Positions 43,507-52,922 of a stretch of DNA of 64,000 bases are shown here, one piece after another. Position 1 is the stretch's first letter; each line of letters starts with the position of its first letter. The notes below the pieces were generated by a model. That model saw only the letters and a list, made by a program, of their open reading frames with translations, made no database searches and was not told where the DNA came from. The translations under genes were made by a program, and so were the position numbers. The stretch is from Maritimibacter sp. (GTDB lineage: Bacteria; Pseudomonadota; Alphaproteobacteria; Rhodobacterales; Rhodobacteraceae). The DNA is taken from the NCBI GenBank assembly GCA_017792445.1, contig CP051232.1:3322001-3386000 (forward strand). The letters run 5' to 3'.

Positions 43507-44148
43507 ATGACCGCGCCGAAGACCCCGCAGAAGGATGCCTATGCGCTGATCCTCGAAGCCATCGACGTGGGGCTGTATCGCCCCGGCGACCGGCTGGTGG
43601 AAAGCGAACTGGCAGAGCGGTTCGGCGTGTCGCGCACCCCGATCCGCGAGGCGTTGCAGCGGCTTGAAACGCAGTCGCTGCTGACCCGCGACGGGCGGTC
43701 GCTGATCGTGGCCTCGCTGGATCACAACCAGCTGGCAGAGTTGTACGTCGTCCGCACCGAGCTTGAAGGGCTGGCGGCGCGGCTGGCGGCCAAGCACGCG
43801 ACGCCGGAAGAGGTGCGGGTGCTGAACGAGATGGTGGCCGACGACCGCGCCTTGCTGAACGACCCCTCGGCGCTGAGCCAGGCGAACAAGCGGTTTCACA
43901 AGCAGATCCACCTTGCCTCGCACAACCGCTATCTGGTGCAGCAGCTGGACCTCGTGCATCGTTCGATGGCGCTCCTGGCGACCACCTCGCTTGCGGTGGA
44001 GGGGCGGGGAGAGACCGCGCTGGCCGAACATCAGGCGATCGTCGACGCGATCGGGGCAGGGGATGGCGACGCCGCCTATGCCGCGCTGCGGGCGCATATC
44101 TCGAAAGCGTTCGAGACCCGGCTCAGGCGCGACGCCGACGGCGCGTGA
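43507..44148 (+). CDS. GntR family regulator (FCD/FadR type)
   Basis: 213 residues. The winged helix is at about 10-70 (LYRPGDRLVESELAERFGVSRTPIREALQR in two parts: YRPGDRLVESELAERFGVS, RTPIREALQRLE), followed by an all-helical FCD ligand domain with metal ligands likely in NKRFHKQIHLASHN and ALAEHQAIVDAI. FCD proteins sense small organic acids. GGAAGGA precedes the ATG. The target is unknown; the gene's end overlaps the glycosyltransferase gene on the opposite strand by 26 bp. Confidence 0.9.
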   Translation: MTAPKTPQKDAYALILEAIDVGLYRPGDRLVESELAERFGVSRTPIREALQRLETQSLLTRDGRSLIVASLDHNQLAELYVVRTELEGLAARLAAKHATPEEVRVLNEMVADDRALLNDPSALSQANKRFHKQIHLASHNRYLVQQLDLVHRSMALLATTSLAVEGRGETALAEHQAIVDAIGAGDGDAAYAALRAHISKAFETRLRRDADGA

Positions 44149-46102
44149 CGGCGGCGGGCTCTCCTTCCCCTTTCGCAACGCGCGGCACGGCGGAAGCGTC
44201 GGGCTCGGTCTCGGGGTAGATCCCGTGTTCTGTCTTGTCCCAGTAGAACGGCCAGGTCAGTAGCTCGAACAAGCCCTTGTAGGCGGCCAGCGCCGCCAGC
44301 GGGAAATAGAAATGCAGGGTCAGCACCCATGGCATCAGGTGCCGGTGCTCGGGCCCGCGCACCGCGACCAGCCCCACCGCGATCGAGATCGCCTCTGACA
44401 GCAGGAAGGCGGTCAGCAGCCCGACCATGATCGCGGGTCCGAAGGCGGGCGCAAAGGGGTGCTGCATCCCGAAGGGCAGCAGCCAGAACAGCCACAGGAA
44501 GGGCGCCAGCAGGAACTGCGAGATGGTGCCAAGAAACAGCATCTGAAACCCGAGGAAGCGCCGTGGCCCAAGCTGCTTCAGCAGTTTTAGGGGCCGCCGC
44601 ATGTGAACCGCCCATGTCATCATGTAGCCCTTCAGCCAGCGCGACCGCTGCCGGATCCACGGCAGCGCGCGGCAGTTGGCCTCTTCCGAGGTGACGGAAC
44701 CGATGAATTCGGTCCGGTAGCCATGCCGCGCCAGCCGCACGCCAAGGTCCGCGTCCTCTGTCACGTTATGCGCGTCCCAGCCGCCCAGTTCTTCCAGCAC
44801 CGCGCGGCGGAAGAAGAGCGACGTGCCCCCCAGCGGCGCCACCAGCCCCAGCCCGGTCAGGCCCGGCAGCACCACCCGGAACCACGCCGCGTATTCCACC
44901 GCGAAGCAGCGGGCGAGCCAGTTCGACCGGCTGTTGTAGAAATCCAGTGTCGCCTGCACACAGGCCAGATCCGGTCCGCGCCGGTGAAACCGCCGCACCA
45001 CCTGGTTCAACTGGTCCGGGTCGGGCGCATCCTCGGCATCGTAGACGCCCACGATGCTGCCCCGGCAGAAATCCAGCGCATAGTTCAGCGCGCGCGGCTT
45101 GGTCTTGATGCTGCCGCCGGGCACCGTGACACAGCGCATATGCGGGGGCAGGTCCAGCCCCGCCAGCGTCTCGCGGGTCACGGCGTCGTCCGCCTCGACC
45201 ACCAGCAGGATGTCCAGCAATTCGCGCGGGTAATCCAGCCGGTCCAGCCGCGCGATCAGCCGCCCGGCGATGCGCCGTTCCTGGAACAGGGGCACCAGCA
45301 ACGAGATACGCGGCTTCCGCGCGACGATGGGCATCTCGGCCTCGGGCGGGGCGGTGCGGGTGCGGATCAGATGCCGCGCCAGCGCCGCGCCTTTCAGCAG
45401 GCTGTTGGCCAGCAATGTGACGATCGCCCAGAACGTCAGGAACCGCAGCGCCGGCCTCGGGTGAAAGAACACCAGCACAAGGCACAGAAACGCCGCCGCC
45501 AGCGCCAGCGGATGCGCCCGCGCGGGCGAGAACGCCATGGTCCGGCAGCTTTCAGCGGCGGGCACTCGCGTTTCGGCCCGGCTGACAAGCTCGGCCGGGC
45601 GCAGGCGCCAGATCGCGTCGTGGATCTCCAGATCGCCTGTCACCGCCATCCGTACCGGGCCGAACAGCCGTTCCAGCCTTGGGCGGTGCCGCTCGAACGC
45701 CTCGGGGCGGGCGCTGGCGAAGTCCACCGCGCCACCGCTTCGCCGCCATGGCAGCAGCCCCAGCGACAGGCAGGTGTCCGCACCCAGCATCGCGACCAGC
45801 ACGGGGTCGGGGGGCTGGGCGGCAAGGTTGGCCAGATCCGCGCCGAACTGGCGGGCAAGCGAGGCATGCAACAGCGGCCGGTCGATCGCGCCGTCCGCCA
45901 CGAGGATGTCGCCCAGCCGGGCATCGACCCGCGCCTGCCTTGCAAGCGCCGCATCGCGGACGGCGGGGGACAGCGCGCCGGCGTCGACAAGGATCTGCCC
46001 CAGCCGGGGCCGCGGCTGACCGGAGTGCGGGGGGGCGGAATGACCGCTGGCGGTCGACCGGTGCGGCAGGTCCCTGCCACCCGGAACGGACCGAAGGCCC
46101 AT
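44123..46102 (-). CDS. MshEN domain-glycosyltransferase 2 fusion, c-di-GMP-responsive
   Basis: 659 residues. Residues 33-56 (RLGQILVDAGAL...ARQ) and 62-85 (RLGDILVADGAI...ARQ) are two exact 24-residue RLGxxL...Q motifs separated by five residues, the c-di-GMP-binding MshEN layout. Two helices (about 185-235) lead into a GT2 domain with LLVVEADDAV, DAEDAPDPDQLN, NVTEDADLGVRL and QRSRW, the D-DxD-D-QxxRW set of processive synthases. Four to five C-terminal helices and a basic tail follow. It probably polymerises or transfers an exopolysaccharide sugar at the inner membrane under c-di-GMP control. ATG 46102 or GTG 46114 may start it. Confidence 0.85.
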   Translation of the reverse strand: MGLRSVPGGRDLPHRSTASGHSAPPHSGQPRPRLGQILVDAGALSPAVRDAALARQARVDARLGDILVADGAIDRPLLHASLARQFGADLANLAAQPPDPVLVAMLGADTCLSLGLLPWRRSGGAVDFASARPEAFERHRPRLERLFGPVRMAVTGDLEIHDAIWRLRPAELVSRAETRVPAAESCRTMAFSPARAHPLALAAAFLCLVLVFFHPRPALRFLTFWAIVTLLANSLLKGAALARHLIRTRTAPPEAEMPIVARKPRISLLVPLFQERRIAGRLIARLDRLDYPRELLDILLVVEADDAVTRETLAGLDLPPHMRCVTVPGGSIKTKPRALNYALDFCRGSIVGVYDAEDAPDPDQLNQVVRRFHRRGPDLACVQATLDFYNSRSNWLARCFAVEYAAWFRVVLPGLTGLGLVAPLGGTSLFFRRAVLEELGGWDAHNVTEDADLGVRLARHGYRTEFIGSVTSEEANCRALPWIRQRSRWLKGYMMTWAVHMRRPLKLLKQLGPRRFLGFQMLFLGTISQFLLAPFLWLFWLLPFGMQHPFAPAFGPAIMVGLLTAFLLSEAISIAVGLVAVRGPEHRHLMPWVLTLHFYFPLAALAAYKGLFELLTWPFYWDKTEHGIYPETEPDASAVPRVAKGEGEPAAVTRRRRRA

Positions 46103-46195
46103 AGGATTCTCCACGGCGAAGCCTCGTTCTGACTTCGCCGGAAGATCCGTGTGTTACGTTAAATTTCGCTTAACCGCGGTCGGTTTCGGCGCGGG

Positions 46196-47353
46196 TCAGC
46201 GGCCCTCGATCGCGGCGACGAAGCGCTCGAACAGGTAATAGCTGTCCTGCGGCCCCGGGCTGGCCTCGGGGTGGTACTGGACCGAGAACACCGGGCGGTC
46301 GCGGTGCCGGATGCCGCAGTTCGAGCCGTCGAACAGCGACACGTGGCTTTCGATCACGTCGGCGGGCAGGGTCTGGCTGTCCACGGTAAAGCCGTGGTTC
46401 ATCGAGGTGATCTCGACCTTGCCGGTTTCCAGATCCTTCACCGGGTGGTTCGCGCCGTGGTGGCCGTGGTTCATCTTGACCGTGCTGGCGCCAAGCGCGC
46501 GGGCCAGCATCTGGTGACCAAGGCAGATGCCGAACACCGGCATGTCGGTCTTGTCGAGGATATCGCGGATCATCGGCACCGCGTATTCGCCGGTCGCCGC
46601 CGGGTCGCCCGGGCCGTTCGACAGAAACAGGCCCGCCGGTTCATGCGCCATCACCTCTTCCGCCGTCGCGGTCGCGGGCAGCACGGTGACGTCGCAGCCC
46701 GCCGAGGCAAGGCAGCGCAGGATGTTGCGTTTCGCGCCATAGTCGATGGCGACGACCTTGTGGCCGGGGGTGCTGCGGGTCGGGAAGCCGTCGGGCCACG
46801 CCCACCGCATCTGGTCCCAGCGGTACGACTGGGCGCAGGTCACGTCCTTGGCAAGGTCCAGCCCCACCAGCCCGCGGAAATCGCGCGCGGCGGCGACCAG
46901 CGCCTCCAGGTCGAACTCGCCATCGGGGCTGTGCGCCAGCGCGACATGCGGCGCGCCCTGCTGGCGGATCGCGCGGGTCAGGCGCCGGGTGTCGATGCCG
47001 CCGATGGCGATCCGGCCCCGCTTGGCCAGCCAGTCGGTCAGCCGCTCTGCGGCGCGCCAGTTCGACGGCTCGGTCGGGTCCCATTTGACGACCATGCCCT
47101 CGGCCACCGGGTCCTGCGTCTCGTCATCGTCGGGGTTCACGCCGACGTTGCCCACATGCGGGAAGGTGAAGGTCACGATCTGCCCGGCGTAGGAGGGATC
47201 GGTCATGATCTCCTGATAGCCGGTCATCGCGGTGTTGAAGCACAACTCCGCCGTCGTCTGGCCGGCGGCGCCGAAGCCGCGGCCGTAAAACAGCGTGCCA
47301 TCAGCAAGCGCAAGGCATGCGGTTGCATTGTCCGGTCCGCGCGAGAGGGGCAT
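46196..47353 (-). CDS. carA: carbamoyl-phosphate synthase small subunit
   Basis: 385 residues. The glutaminase nucleophile elbow VFGICLGHQMLARALGA carries the catalytic Cys; SVQYHPEASPGPQD gives His and Glu. The N-terminal half (FYGRGFGAAGQTTAELCFNT, PSYAGQIVTFTFPHVGNVGVN) is the CarA-specific domain. It feeds ammonia to CarB for pyrimidines and arginine. carB is not in the window. Start at ATG 47353; the open frame beyond it, through the next 2 kb, is a shadow. Confidence 0.96.
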   Translation of the reverse strand: MPLSRGPDNATACLALADGTLFYGRGFGAAGQTTAELCFNTAMTGYQEIMTDPSYAGQIVTFTFPHVGNVGVNPDDDETQDPVAEGMVVKWDPTEPSNWRAAERLTDWLAKRGRIAIGGIDTRRLTRAIRQQGAPHVALAHSPDGEFDLEALVAAARDFRGLVGLDLAKDVTCAQSYRWDQMRWAWPDGFPTRSTPGHKVVAIDYGAKRNILRCLASAGCDVTVLPATATAEEVMAHEPAGLFLSNGPGDPAATGEYAVPMIRDILDKTDMPVFGICLGHQMLARALGASTVKMNHGHHGANHPVKDLETGKVEITSMNHGFTVDSQTLPADVIESHVSLFDGSNCGIRHRDRPVFSVQYHPEASPGPQDSYYLFERFVAAIEGR

Positions 47354-47536
47354 GTGCGACTCCTTGTTCGTGATGGCGCGGAACCTAAGGCCAGCCGGGG
47401 CGGGAATCAACCCATCACGGGATTCGCGTAACGGAGCGATTTCAATGACTTGCAATAAATGCGGCCAGTTGCGCGCCGCAGCGCGGCACTGTATGTTACG
47501 GATTTGCGAAACCTCAAGGGGAGAGGACCCGCACGT

Positions 47537-48004
47537 ATGGATATGCGCACCAGGATCGGCTCTGCGCTGAAGGATGCGATGAAGAGCAAGGATGCCGCGC
47601 GCCTGTCGACGCTGCGCCTGATCAACGCCGCGATCAAGGACAAGGACATCGCCCTGAGGGGCGAGGGCGAGGACAACGCGAACGGCGTGGGCGACGCCGA
47701 CGTGCTTGGCATCCTCGGCAAGATGGTCAAGCAGCGGCAGGAAAGCGCCCGCGCCTACGAGGAGGGCGGACGCCTCGACCTCGCCGAGCGCGAGCGGGAC
47801 GAGATCGTCGTTATCGAGGATTTCCTGCCCAAGCAGCTGACCGAGGACGAGGTCGCCGCGGCGGTCGACAAGGCGATCGCCAAGACCGACGCCAACTCGA
47901 TCCGCGACATGGGCAAGGTGATGGGCGAGCTGAAATCGCAATACACCGGGCGCATGGACTTCGGTCAGGTGGGCCCGATGGTCAAGGACCGGCTCGCCTC
48001 CTGA
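47537..48004 (+). CDS. GatB/YqeY domain protein
   Basis: 155 residues of the YqeY helical fold: RIGSALKDAMKSKDAARLST, LRLINAAIKDKDIALRG, VVIEDFLPKQLTEDEV, and the C-terminal MGKVMGELKSQYTGRMDF. Related to the tRNA-binding tail of GatB but of uncertain role. ATG 47537 (or 47543) is preceded by GGGGAGAGG. Divergent from carA. A strong hairpin follows. Confidence 0.9.
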   Translation: MDMRTRIGSALKDAMKSKDAARLSTLRLINAAIKDKDIALRGEGEDNANGVGDADVLGILGKMVKQRQESARAYEEGGRLDLAERERDEIVVIEDFLPKQLTEDEVAAAVDKAIAKTDANSIRDMGKVMGELKSQYTGRMDFGQVGPMVKDRLAS

Positions 48005-48028
48005 CGGGCGGCCTTCCGCGAACCGAAA

Positions 48029-48069
48029 CGAAACTCCGCCCGGCCCGGCGCCGCGGCGGAGTTTCGCGT
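48029..48069 (+). terminator. terminator hairpin after yqeY
   Basis: CGAAACTCCGCC and GGCGGAGTTTCG make a perfect 12-bp stem with a 14-base GC loop, 25 bases after the stop, followed by CGTTT. Confidence 0.7.
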
Positions 48070-48080
48070 TTGGGCCGTCT

Positions 48081-48141
48081 CTTTCTTCTCTTTTCAAATA
48101 CCTCGGGGGGCCGCGCAGGGCGCGGCGGGGGCAGAGCCCCC
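48081..48141 (-). repeat. dispersed two-part repeat, copy D
   Basis: Read on the minus strand: GGGGGC-TCT-GCCCCC (48127-48141), CCGCGC-CCT-GCGCGG, then CCCCCCGAGGTATTTGAAAA and GAGAAGAAAG. It lies right after the yqeY terminator and before the MFS gene. Confidence 0.75.
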
Positions 48142-48214
48142 TCCGGCCCCCAAGGACTGGCGCTACGCTGCCGAACCTGATTAACCGGACCCGACAGGAT
48201 CCGGGGGCGACGCG

Positions 48215-49381
48215 ATGGAAACGGACAGGACCGACTGGCGGCTGGTGCTGCTGATCTGGGCGGCCGGGCTGGGCGCGGCGGGGCAGTACGGCAAGCTGAG
48301 CGTCGTGTTCGACCGGCTGCCCGAGGCCTATCCGCAGGCCGGCACCTCGCTGGGGTTCGCGGTGTCGCTGGTGGGGTTCCTCGGCATCCTTCTGGGCGTC
48401 GTCGCGGGCGTGCTGGTGGCGCGGATCGGATATCGCCGGGCGCTGCTGACCGCGCTGTGCGCCGGCGCGGCGATGTCGGCCTTCCAGGCCACCTTTCCGC
48501 CCCTTTGGCTGTTCCTCGCCAGCCGCGTCGTCGAGGGCGCGGCGCATCTGGCCATCGTGGTCGCGGCGCCGACGATGATCGCCGAAGTGACGCGCGAAAG
48601 CGACCGCCCGCTGGCGCTGACGATCTGGAGCACCTTCTTCGCCGTGGCGTTCGCGGTGCTGGCATGGGCCGGTATCCCGGCGGCGGCCCGGTTCGGGCTG
48701 GCGGCGGTGATCGGGGCGCATGCGGTCTACATGGCGGTGATGGCGGCGGTGCTCTGGCCGATCCTGCCAAGGGTGCGCAAGGGCGTCGCCACGCCGCTGA
48801 AACAGGGCGAGCTGCTGACCGCCCACGCCCGCATCTACCGCAGCCCCGCCATCGGCGCGGCGGCCTGGGGCTGGCTGTTCTACACCACCTGCTTCGTCGC
48901 CGTCCTGACCGTGCTCGCGCCCTTCCTGCCGGAAGGCAGCCGGGCGCTGGTGCTGGGGCTGATGCCGCTGGCCTCGCTCGCGACCTCGATGACGCTGGGC
49001 GTCTGGCTGCTGCGGCGGGTGTCGGCGGTGACCGTCTCGGTCGCGGGTTTCGCCGCCTGCGCGGTGGTGGCGGTGGCGCTGTGGGCGGTGCCGGGCAGCC
49101 CCGTCCTGTTCCTGGCGCTGGGCGCGACGCTGGGGCTGGTGCAGGGGTCGGGCTTCAGCGTGGTGCCGCAGCTGAACCCGACGCTCGAGGACAGGGCGCT
49201 GGCCAATGGCGGCATGGCGCAGGCGGGCAACCTCGGCAACACCATCGGCACGCCGCTGATGGTCTCGGTGATCGCGGTTTCCGGCTACGGCGGGCTGATG
49301 GTGATGCTCTGCCTCTTGTTTCTTGCCGGCGCGGGCGTACATCTGGCCCTGCAGCGCCGACGCGACGGGCAGATCGCCTGA
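48215..49381 (+). CDS. MFS transporter
   Basis: 388 residues with twelve hydrophobic helices. The MFS loop-2/3 motif reads GVLVARIGYRRALL, with the usual Gly-x-x-x-Asp/Arg form weakened. AAPTMIAEVTRESDRPLAL resembles motif B/C positions. No substrate-specific motif. The longest intracellular loop (VRKGVATPLKQGELLTAHARIYRS) is in the expected middle. Stands alone between a repeat and uvrA; substrate unknown. Confidence 0.85.
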   Translation: METDRTDWRLVLLIWAAGLGAAGQYGKLSVVFDRLPEAYPQAGTSLGFAVSLVGFLGILLGVVAGVLVARIGYRRALLTALCAGAAMSAFQATFPPLWLFLASRVVEGAAHLAIVVAAPTMIAEVTRESDRPLALTIWSTFFAVAFAVLAWAGIPAAARFGLAAVIGAHAVYMAVMAAVLWPILPRVRKGVATPLKQGELLTAHARIYRSPAIGAAAWGWLFYTTCFVAVLTVLAPFLPEGSRALVLGLMPLASLATSMTLGVWLLRRVSAVTVSVAGFAACAVVAVALWAVPGSPVLFLALGATLGLVQGSGFSVVPQLNPTLEDRALANGGMAQAGNLGNTIGTPLMVSVIAVSGYGGLMVMLCLLFLAGAGVHLALQRRRDGQIA

Positions 49382-49415
49382 CGGCTGCTGACAATCCGGC
49401 AAGGAACCTGTGGAT

Positions 49416-49430
49416 GTTCGCGCAATGTTC
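49416..49430 (+). promoter_or_regulatory. LexA (SOS) box of uvrA
   Basis: GTTC-GCGCAAT-GTTC fits exactly the alphaproteobacterial LexA consensus GTTC-N7-GTTC, 64 bases before the uvrA ATG. A possible promoter TTGGAG-N16-TTAACT (49441-49468) follows it. Confidence 0.85.
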
Positions 49431-49494
49431 CAATTTTCGATTGGAGACTCGCGCGCCGTGGGTTAACTGTTAGGCGGCGGTTAAGGGGTATCCG

Positions 49495-52359
49495 ATGGCT
49501 GATCTGAAGAAGATCGAGGTGCGCGGCGCGCGCGAGCACAATCTGAAGGGCATCGACGTGGACATTCCGCGCGACGAGCTGGTGGTGATCACCGGCCTGT
49601 CGGGCTCGGGCAAGTCTTCTCTGGCCTTCGACACGATCTATGCCGAGGGGCAGCGCCGCTACGTTGAATCGCTGTCGGCCTACGCCCGCCAGTTCCTCGA
49701 CATGATGGAAAAGCCCGACGTCGATCACATCTCGGGCCTGTCGCCCGCGATTTCGATCGAGCAGAAGACCACCTCGAAGAACCCGCGCTCCACCGTCGGC
49801 ACGGTGACCGAGATCTACGATTACCTGCGCCTTCTGTTCGCCCGCGCCGGCACGCCCTATTCCCCCGCCACCGGCCTGCCGATCGAGGCGCAGCAGGTGC
49901 AGGACATGGTCGACCGGGTCATGACCATGGAAGAGGGCACGCGGGGCTACCTGCTGGCGCCCATCGTCCGGGACCGCAAGGGCGAGTACAAGAAAGAGTT
50001 CGTCGAGCTTCGCAAGCAGGGCTTCCAGCGGGTGAAGGTGAACGGCGCGTTCTATGAGCTCGACGAGCCGCCGACGCTGGACAAGAAGTTCCGCCATGAC
50101 ATCGACGTGGTCGTCGACCGCATCGTGGTGCGCGAGGGGCTGGAGACGCGCCTTGCCGACAGCTTCCGCACCGCACTGGACCTCGCCGACGGCATCGCGA
50201 TTCTGGAAACCGCGCCGAAAGAGGGCGAGCCCGAGCGGATCACCTTCTCCGAGAATTTCGCCTGTCCGGTCAGTGGCTTCACCATCCCCGAGATCGAGCC
50301 GCGCCTGTTCTCGTTCAACGCGCCCTTCGGGGCGTGCCCGTCCTGCGACGGGCTTGGCGTCGAGCTGTTCTTCGACGAGCGCCTTGTGGTGCCAGACCAG
50401 AACCTGACGATCTACAACGGCGCGCTGGCGCCCTGGCGGAAGGGCAAGTCGCCCTATTTCCTGCAGACCATCGAGGCCATCGCGAAGCATTACGACTTCG
50501 ACAAGAACACCAAGTGGAAGGACCTGCCCGAAGCGGTGCAGAAGGTCTTTCTGTACGGGTCCGGCAAGGAAGAGATCCAGTTCCGCTATGACGAGGGCGG
50601 CCGGGTCTATCAGGTGTCGCGCCCGTTCGAAGGCGTGATCCCCAACATGGAACGGCGCTATCGCGAGACCGATTCCAGCTGGGTCCGTGAAGAGTTCGAG
50701 CGCTATCAGAACAACCGCTCGTGCGGCGCCTGCGGCGGCTATCGCCTGCGGGAAGAGGCGCTGGCGGTGAAGATCGCCGGGCTGCACGTGGGTCAGGTGG
50801 TCGAGATGTCGATCAAGGAAGCCTTCGCCTGGTGCGAGACGGTGCCCGAGCACCTGACCAAGCAGAAGAACGAGATCGCCCGCGCCATCCTGAAAGAGAT
50901 CCGCGAGCGTCTGGGCTTCCTGAACAACGTGGGCCTCGAATACCTGACCCTGTCGCGCAACGCGGGCACCCTGTCGGGCGGCGAGAGCCAGCGCATCCGT
51001 CTGGCCAGCCAGATCGGCAGCGGCCTGACCGGCGTGCTGTACGTGCTGGACGAGCCTTCTATCGGCCTGCACCAGCGCGACAACGACCGGCTGCTGGGCA
51101 CGCTGAAGAACCTGCGCGACCAGGGCAATACGGTGATCGTGGTGGAGCACGACGAGGAAGCCATCCGCGAAGCCGATTACGTGCTCGACATCGGCCCCGG
51201 CGCGGGGGTGCATGGCGGGTCGGTCGTGGCGTCGGGCACGCCCGCCGAGATCGCGGCGAACCCGGATTCGATCACCGGCCAGTACCTGACCGGCGTGCGC
51301 GAGATTTCGGTACCGGCGACCCGGCGCAAGGGGAACAAGAAGGCGGTGACGGTGGTCAAGGCCACCGGCAACAACCTGAAGGACGTGACCGCCAAGTTCC
51401 CGCTGGGCAAGTTCGTCTGCGTCTCCGGCGTGTCGGGCGGCGGCAAGTCGACCCTGACCATCGAGACCTTGTTCAAGACCGCCTCGATGCGGCTGAACGG
51501 CGCCCGCCAGACGCCCGCGCCCTGCGAGACGATCAAGGGGCTGGAGCATCTGGACAAGGTCATCGACATCGACCAGCGCCCGATCGGGCGCACGCCGCGG
51601 TCGAACCCGGCCACCTATACCGGCGCCTTCACCCCGATCCGCGACTGGTTCGCCGGTCTGCCCGAGGCGAAGGCGCGCGGCTACAAGCCGGGGCGGTTCA
51701 GCTTCAACGTGAAGGGTGGCCGCTGCGAGGCGTGCCAGGGCGACGGCGTCATCAAGATCGAGATGCACTTCCTGCCGGACGTCTATGTCACCTGCGAGAC
51801 CTGCAACGGTCAGCGCTATAACCGCGAGACGCTGGAGGTGAAGTTCAAGGGCAAGTCCATCGCCGACGTGCTGGACATGACCGTCGAAGAGGCGCGCGAG
51901 TTCTTCAAGGCGGTGCCCTCGATCCGCGACAAGATGGACGCGCTGCACCGGGTGGGCCTTGACTATATCAAGGTCGGCCAGCAGGCCACGACGCTGTCGG
52001 GCGGCGAGGCGCAGCGGGTGAAGCTGTCGAAGGAACTGTCCAAGCGGTCGACGGGCCGCACGCTGTACATCCTCGACGAGCCGACCACGGGGTTGCATTT
52101 CGAGGACGTGAACAAGCTTCTCGAGGTGCTGCACGAACTGGTGGACCAGGGCAACTCGGTGGTGGTGATCGAGCACAACCTCGACGTCATCAAGACGGCG
52201 GACTGGATTATCGACATCGGCCCCGAGGGCGGCGACGGCGGCGGTACCATCGTGGCCGAGGGAACGCCCGAGCATGTGGCCGATGTGGCCGAGAGCCACA
52301 CCGGGCATTACCTCAAACCGATGCTGGCGCCGAAGAAGGGCAAGGTCGCGGCCGAATAG
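49495..52359 (+). CDS. uvrA: excinuclease ABC subunit A
   Basis: 954 residues, two ABC ATPase modules. Walker [15 protein letters not shown] (near 36) and [15 protein letters not shown] (near 643). Signatures [16 protein letters not shown] and [16 protein letters not shown]; Walker [14 protein letters not shown] and [13 protein letters not shown]. Zinc module 2 is intact ([24 protein letters not shown]). In zinc module 1 the first pair reads CPVS, lacking one Cys, with ACPSCDGLG intact. UvrA finds bulky DNA lesions with UvrB. An SOS box precedes it. Confidence 0.97.
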   Translation: MADLKKIEVRGAREHNLKGIDVDIPRDELVVITGLSGSGKSSLAFDTIYAEGQRRYVESLSAYARQFLDMMEKPDVDHISGLSPAISIEQKTTSKNPRSTVGTVTEIYDYLRLLFARAGTPYSPATGLPIEAQQVQDMVDRVMTMEEGTRGYLLAPIVRDRKGEYKKEFVELRKQGFQRVKVNGAFYELDEPPTLDKKFRHDIDVVVDRIVVREGLETRLADSFRTALDLADGIAILETAPKEGEPERITFSENFACPVSGFTIPEIEPRLFSFNAPFGACPSCDGLGVELFFDERLVVPDQNLTIYNGALAPWRKGKSPYFLQTIEAIAKHYDFDKNTKWKDLPEAVQKVFLYGSGKEEIQFRYDEGGRVYQVSRPFEGVIPNMERRYRETDSSWVREEFERYQNNRSCGACGGYRLREEALAVKIAGLHVGQVVEMSIKEAFAWCETVPEHLTKQKNEIARAILKEIRERLGFLNNVGLEYLTLSRNAGTLSGGESQRIRLASQIGSGLTGVLYVLDEPSIGLHQRDNDRLLGTLKNLRDQGNTVIVVEHDEEAIREADYVLDIGPGAGVHGGSVVASGTPAEIAANPDSITGQYLTGVREISVPATRRKGNKKAVTVVKATGNNLKDVTAKFPLGKFVCVSGVSGGGKSTLTIETLFKTASMRLNGARQTPAPCETIKGLEHLDKVIDIDQRPIGRTPRSNPATYTGAFTPIRDWFAGLPEAKARGYKPGRFSFNVKGGRCEACQGDGVIKIEMHFLPDVYVTCETCNGQRYNRETLEVKFKGKSIADVLDMTVEEAREFFKAVPSIRDKMDALHRVGLDYIKVGQQATTLSGGEAQRVKLSKELSKRSTGRTLYILDEPTTGLHFEDVNKLLEVLHELVDQGNSVVVIEHNLDVIKTADWIIDIGPEGGDGGGTIVAEGTPEHVADVAESHTGHYLKPMLAPKKGKVAAE

Positions 52360-52386
52360 GCGTCGCGGCCGGTCGCGCGCACTGAA

Positions 52387-52443
52387 GGGGGCTCTGCCCC
52401 CCGGCCTGCGGCCTCCCCCCGGGATATTTCCGGACCAAAGAAG
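52387..52443 (+). repeat. dispersed two-part repeat, copy E
   Basis: GGGGGC-TCT-GCCCCC (52387-52401), GGCC-TGC-GGCC, then TCCCCCCGGGATATTTCCGG and ACCAAAGAAG. The tail matches the arms of the edd-eda inverted repeat. It lies between uvrA and the next gene. Confidence 0.75.
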
Positions 52444-52507
52444 ATGCGGGTCCCAAAGATGCCCGAATGCGGTGGTTACCTGACGGCGTTCGGTATCGGA
52501 GGGATCG

Positions 52508-52870
52508 GTGCGTTACGCGATCATTGCCTTGCTGCTTGTTGCCGCGCCTGCCGGTGCGGGGCAGCCCTATAGCCAAAGCCTTGCGCAATGCGCGGCGCTG
52601 ATGGACCTGTCGAACCGGCGCGCGCCGGAACGGCGGTCGGGTGAGAAGGGCATGCGACTGACCGCCGCCCGGGACGCTTATTATGCCGCCGCCGTGGCGC
52701 AGGCCGCGCGCGAGGGGCATGGCGACGGGCTGAAGCGGGTCGCCGCGCTTTACGCCGACGCCGCCGCGGACTGGGACGGGCGCGGGCTGTTTTTCGTGTT
52801 GTCGGAAGAAGCGCAGGATTGGTTCGGCTATTGCCGGAAGCTTGCCGCGCATCTTGGGGTCGAGCCCTGA
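52508..52870 (+). CDS. small exported protein, unknown
   Basis: 120 residues from a GTG start with GGAGGGATCG just upstream. The N-terminus RYAIIALLLVAAPAGAGQ is a signal peptide with cleavage after AGA. The mature part is helical: SLAQCAALMDLSNRRAPERR, RLTAARDAYYAAAVAQAAREG, and DWFGYCRKLAAHLG, with two Cys that could bond. Probably periplasmic. No family recognised. Confidence 0.65.
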   Translation: MRYAIIALLLVAAPAGAGQPYSQSLAQCAALMDLSNRRAPERRSGEKGMRLTAARDAYYAAAVAQAAREGHGDGLKRVAALYADAAADWDGRGLFFVLSEEAQDWFGYCRKLAAHLGVEP

Positions 52871-52922
52871 TCGAACCCCGGACCGGCGGCGCGGGGCCGC
52901 CGGCGGGCGCAGATCAGGTCTT

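Noticed and set aside
47443-47570. Mini frame with MTCNKCGQ (zinc-ribbon-like) ahead of yqeY
   Set aside because: It overlaps the yqeY start in another frame, has no ribosome site and only one Cys pair plus scattered Cys; probably chance.
47354-49402. Open frame extending carA to 1068 codons
   Set aside because: The extension is antisense to yqeY and the MFS gene and is Arg/Gln/His-rich; CarA is normally about 385 residues.
49285-52308. 1007-codon frame antisense to uvrA
   Set aside because: A shadow caused by codon bias; the uvrA strand has all motifs and an SOS box.
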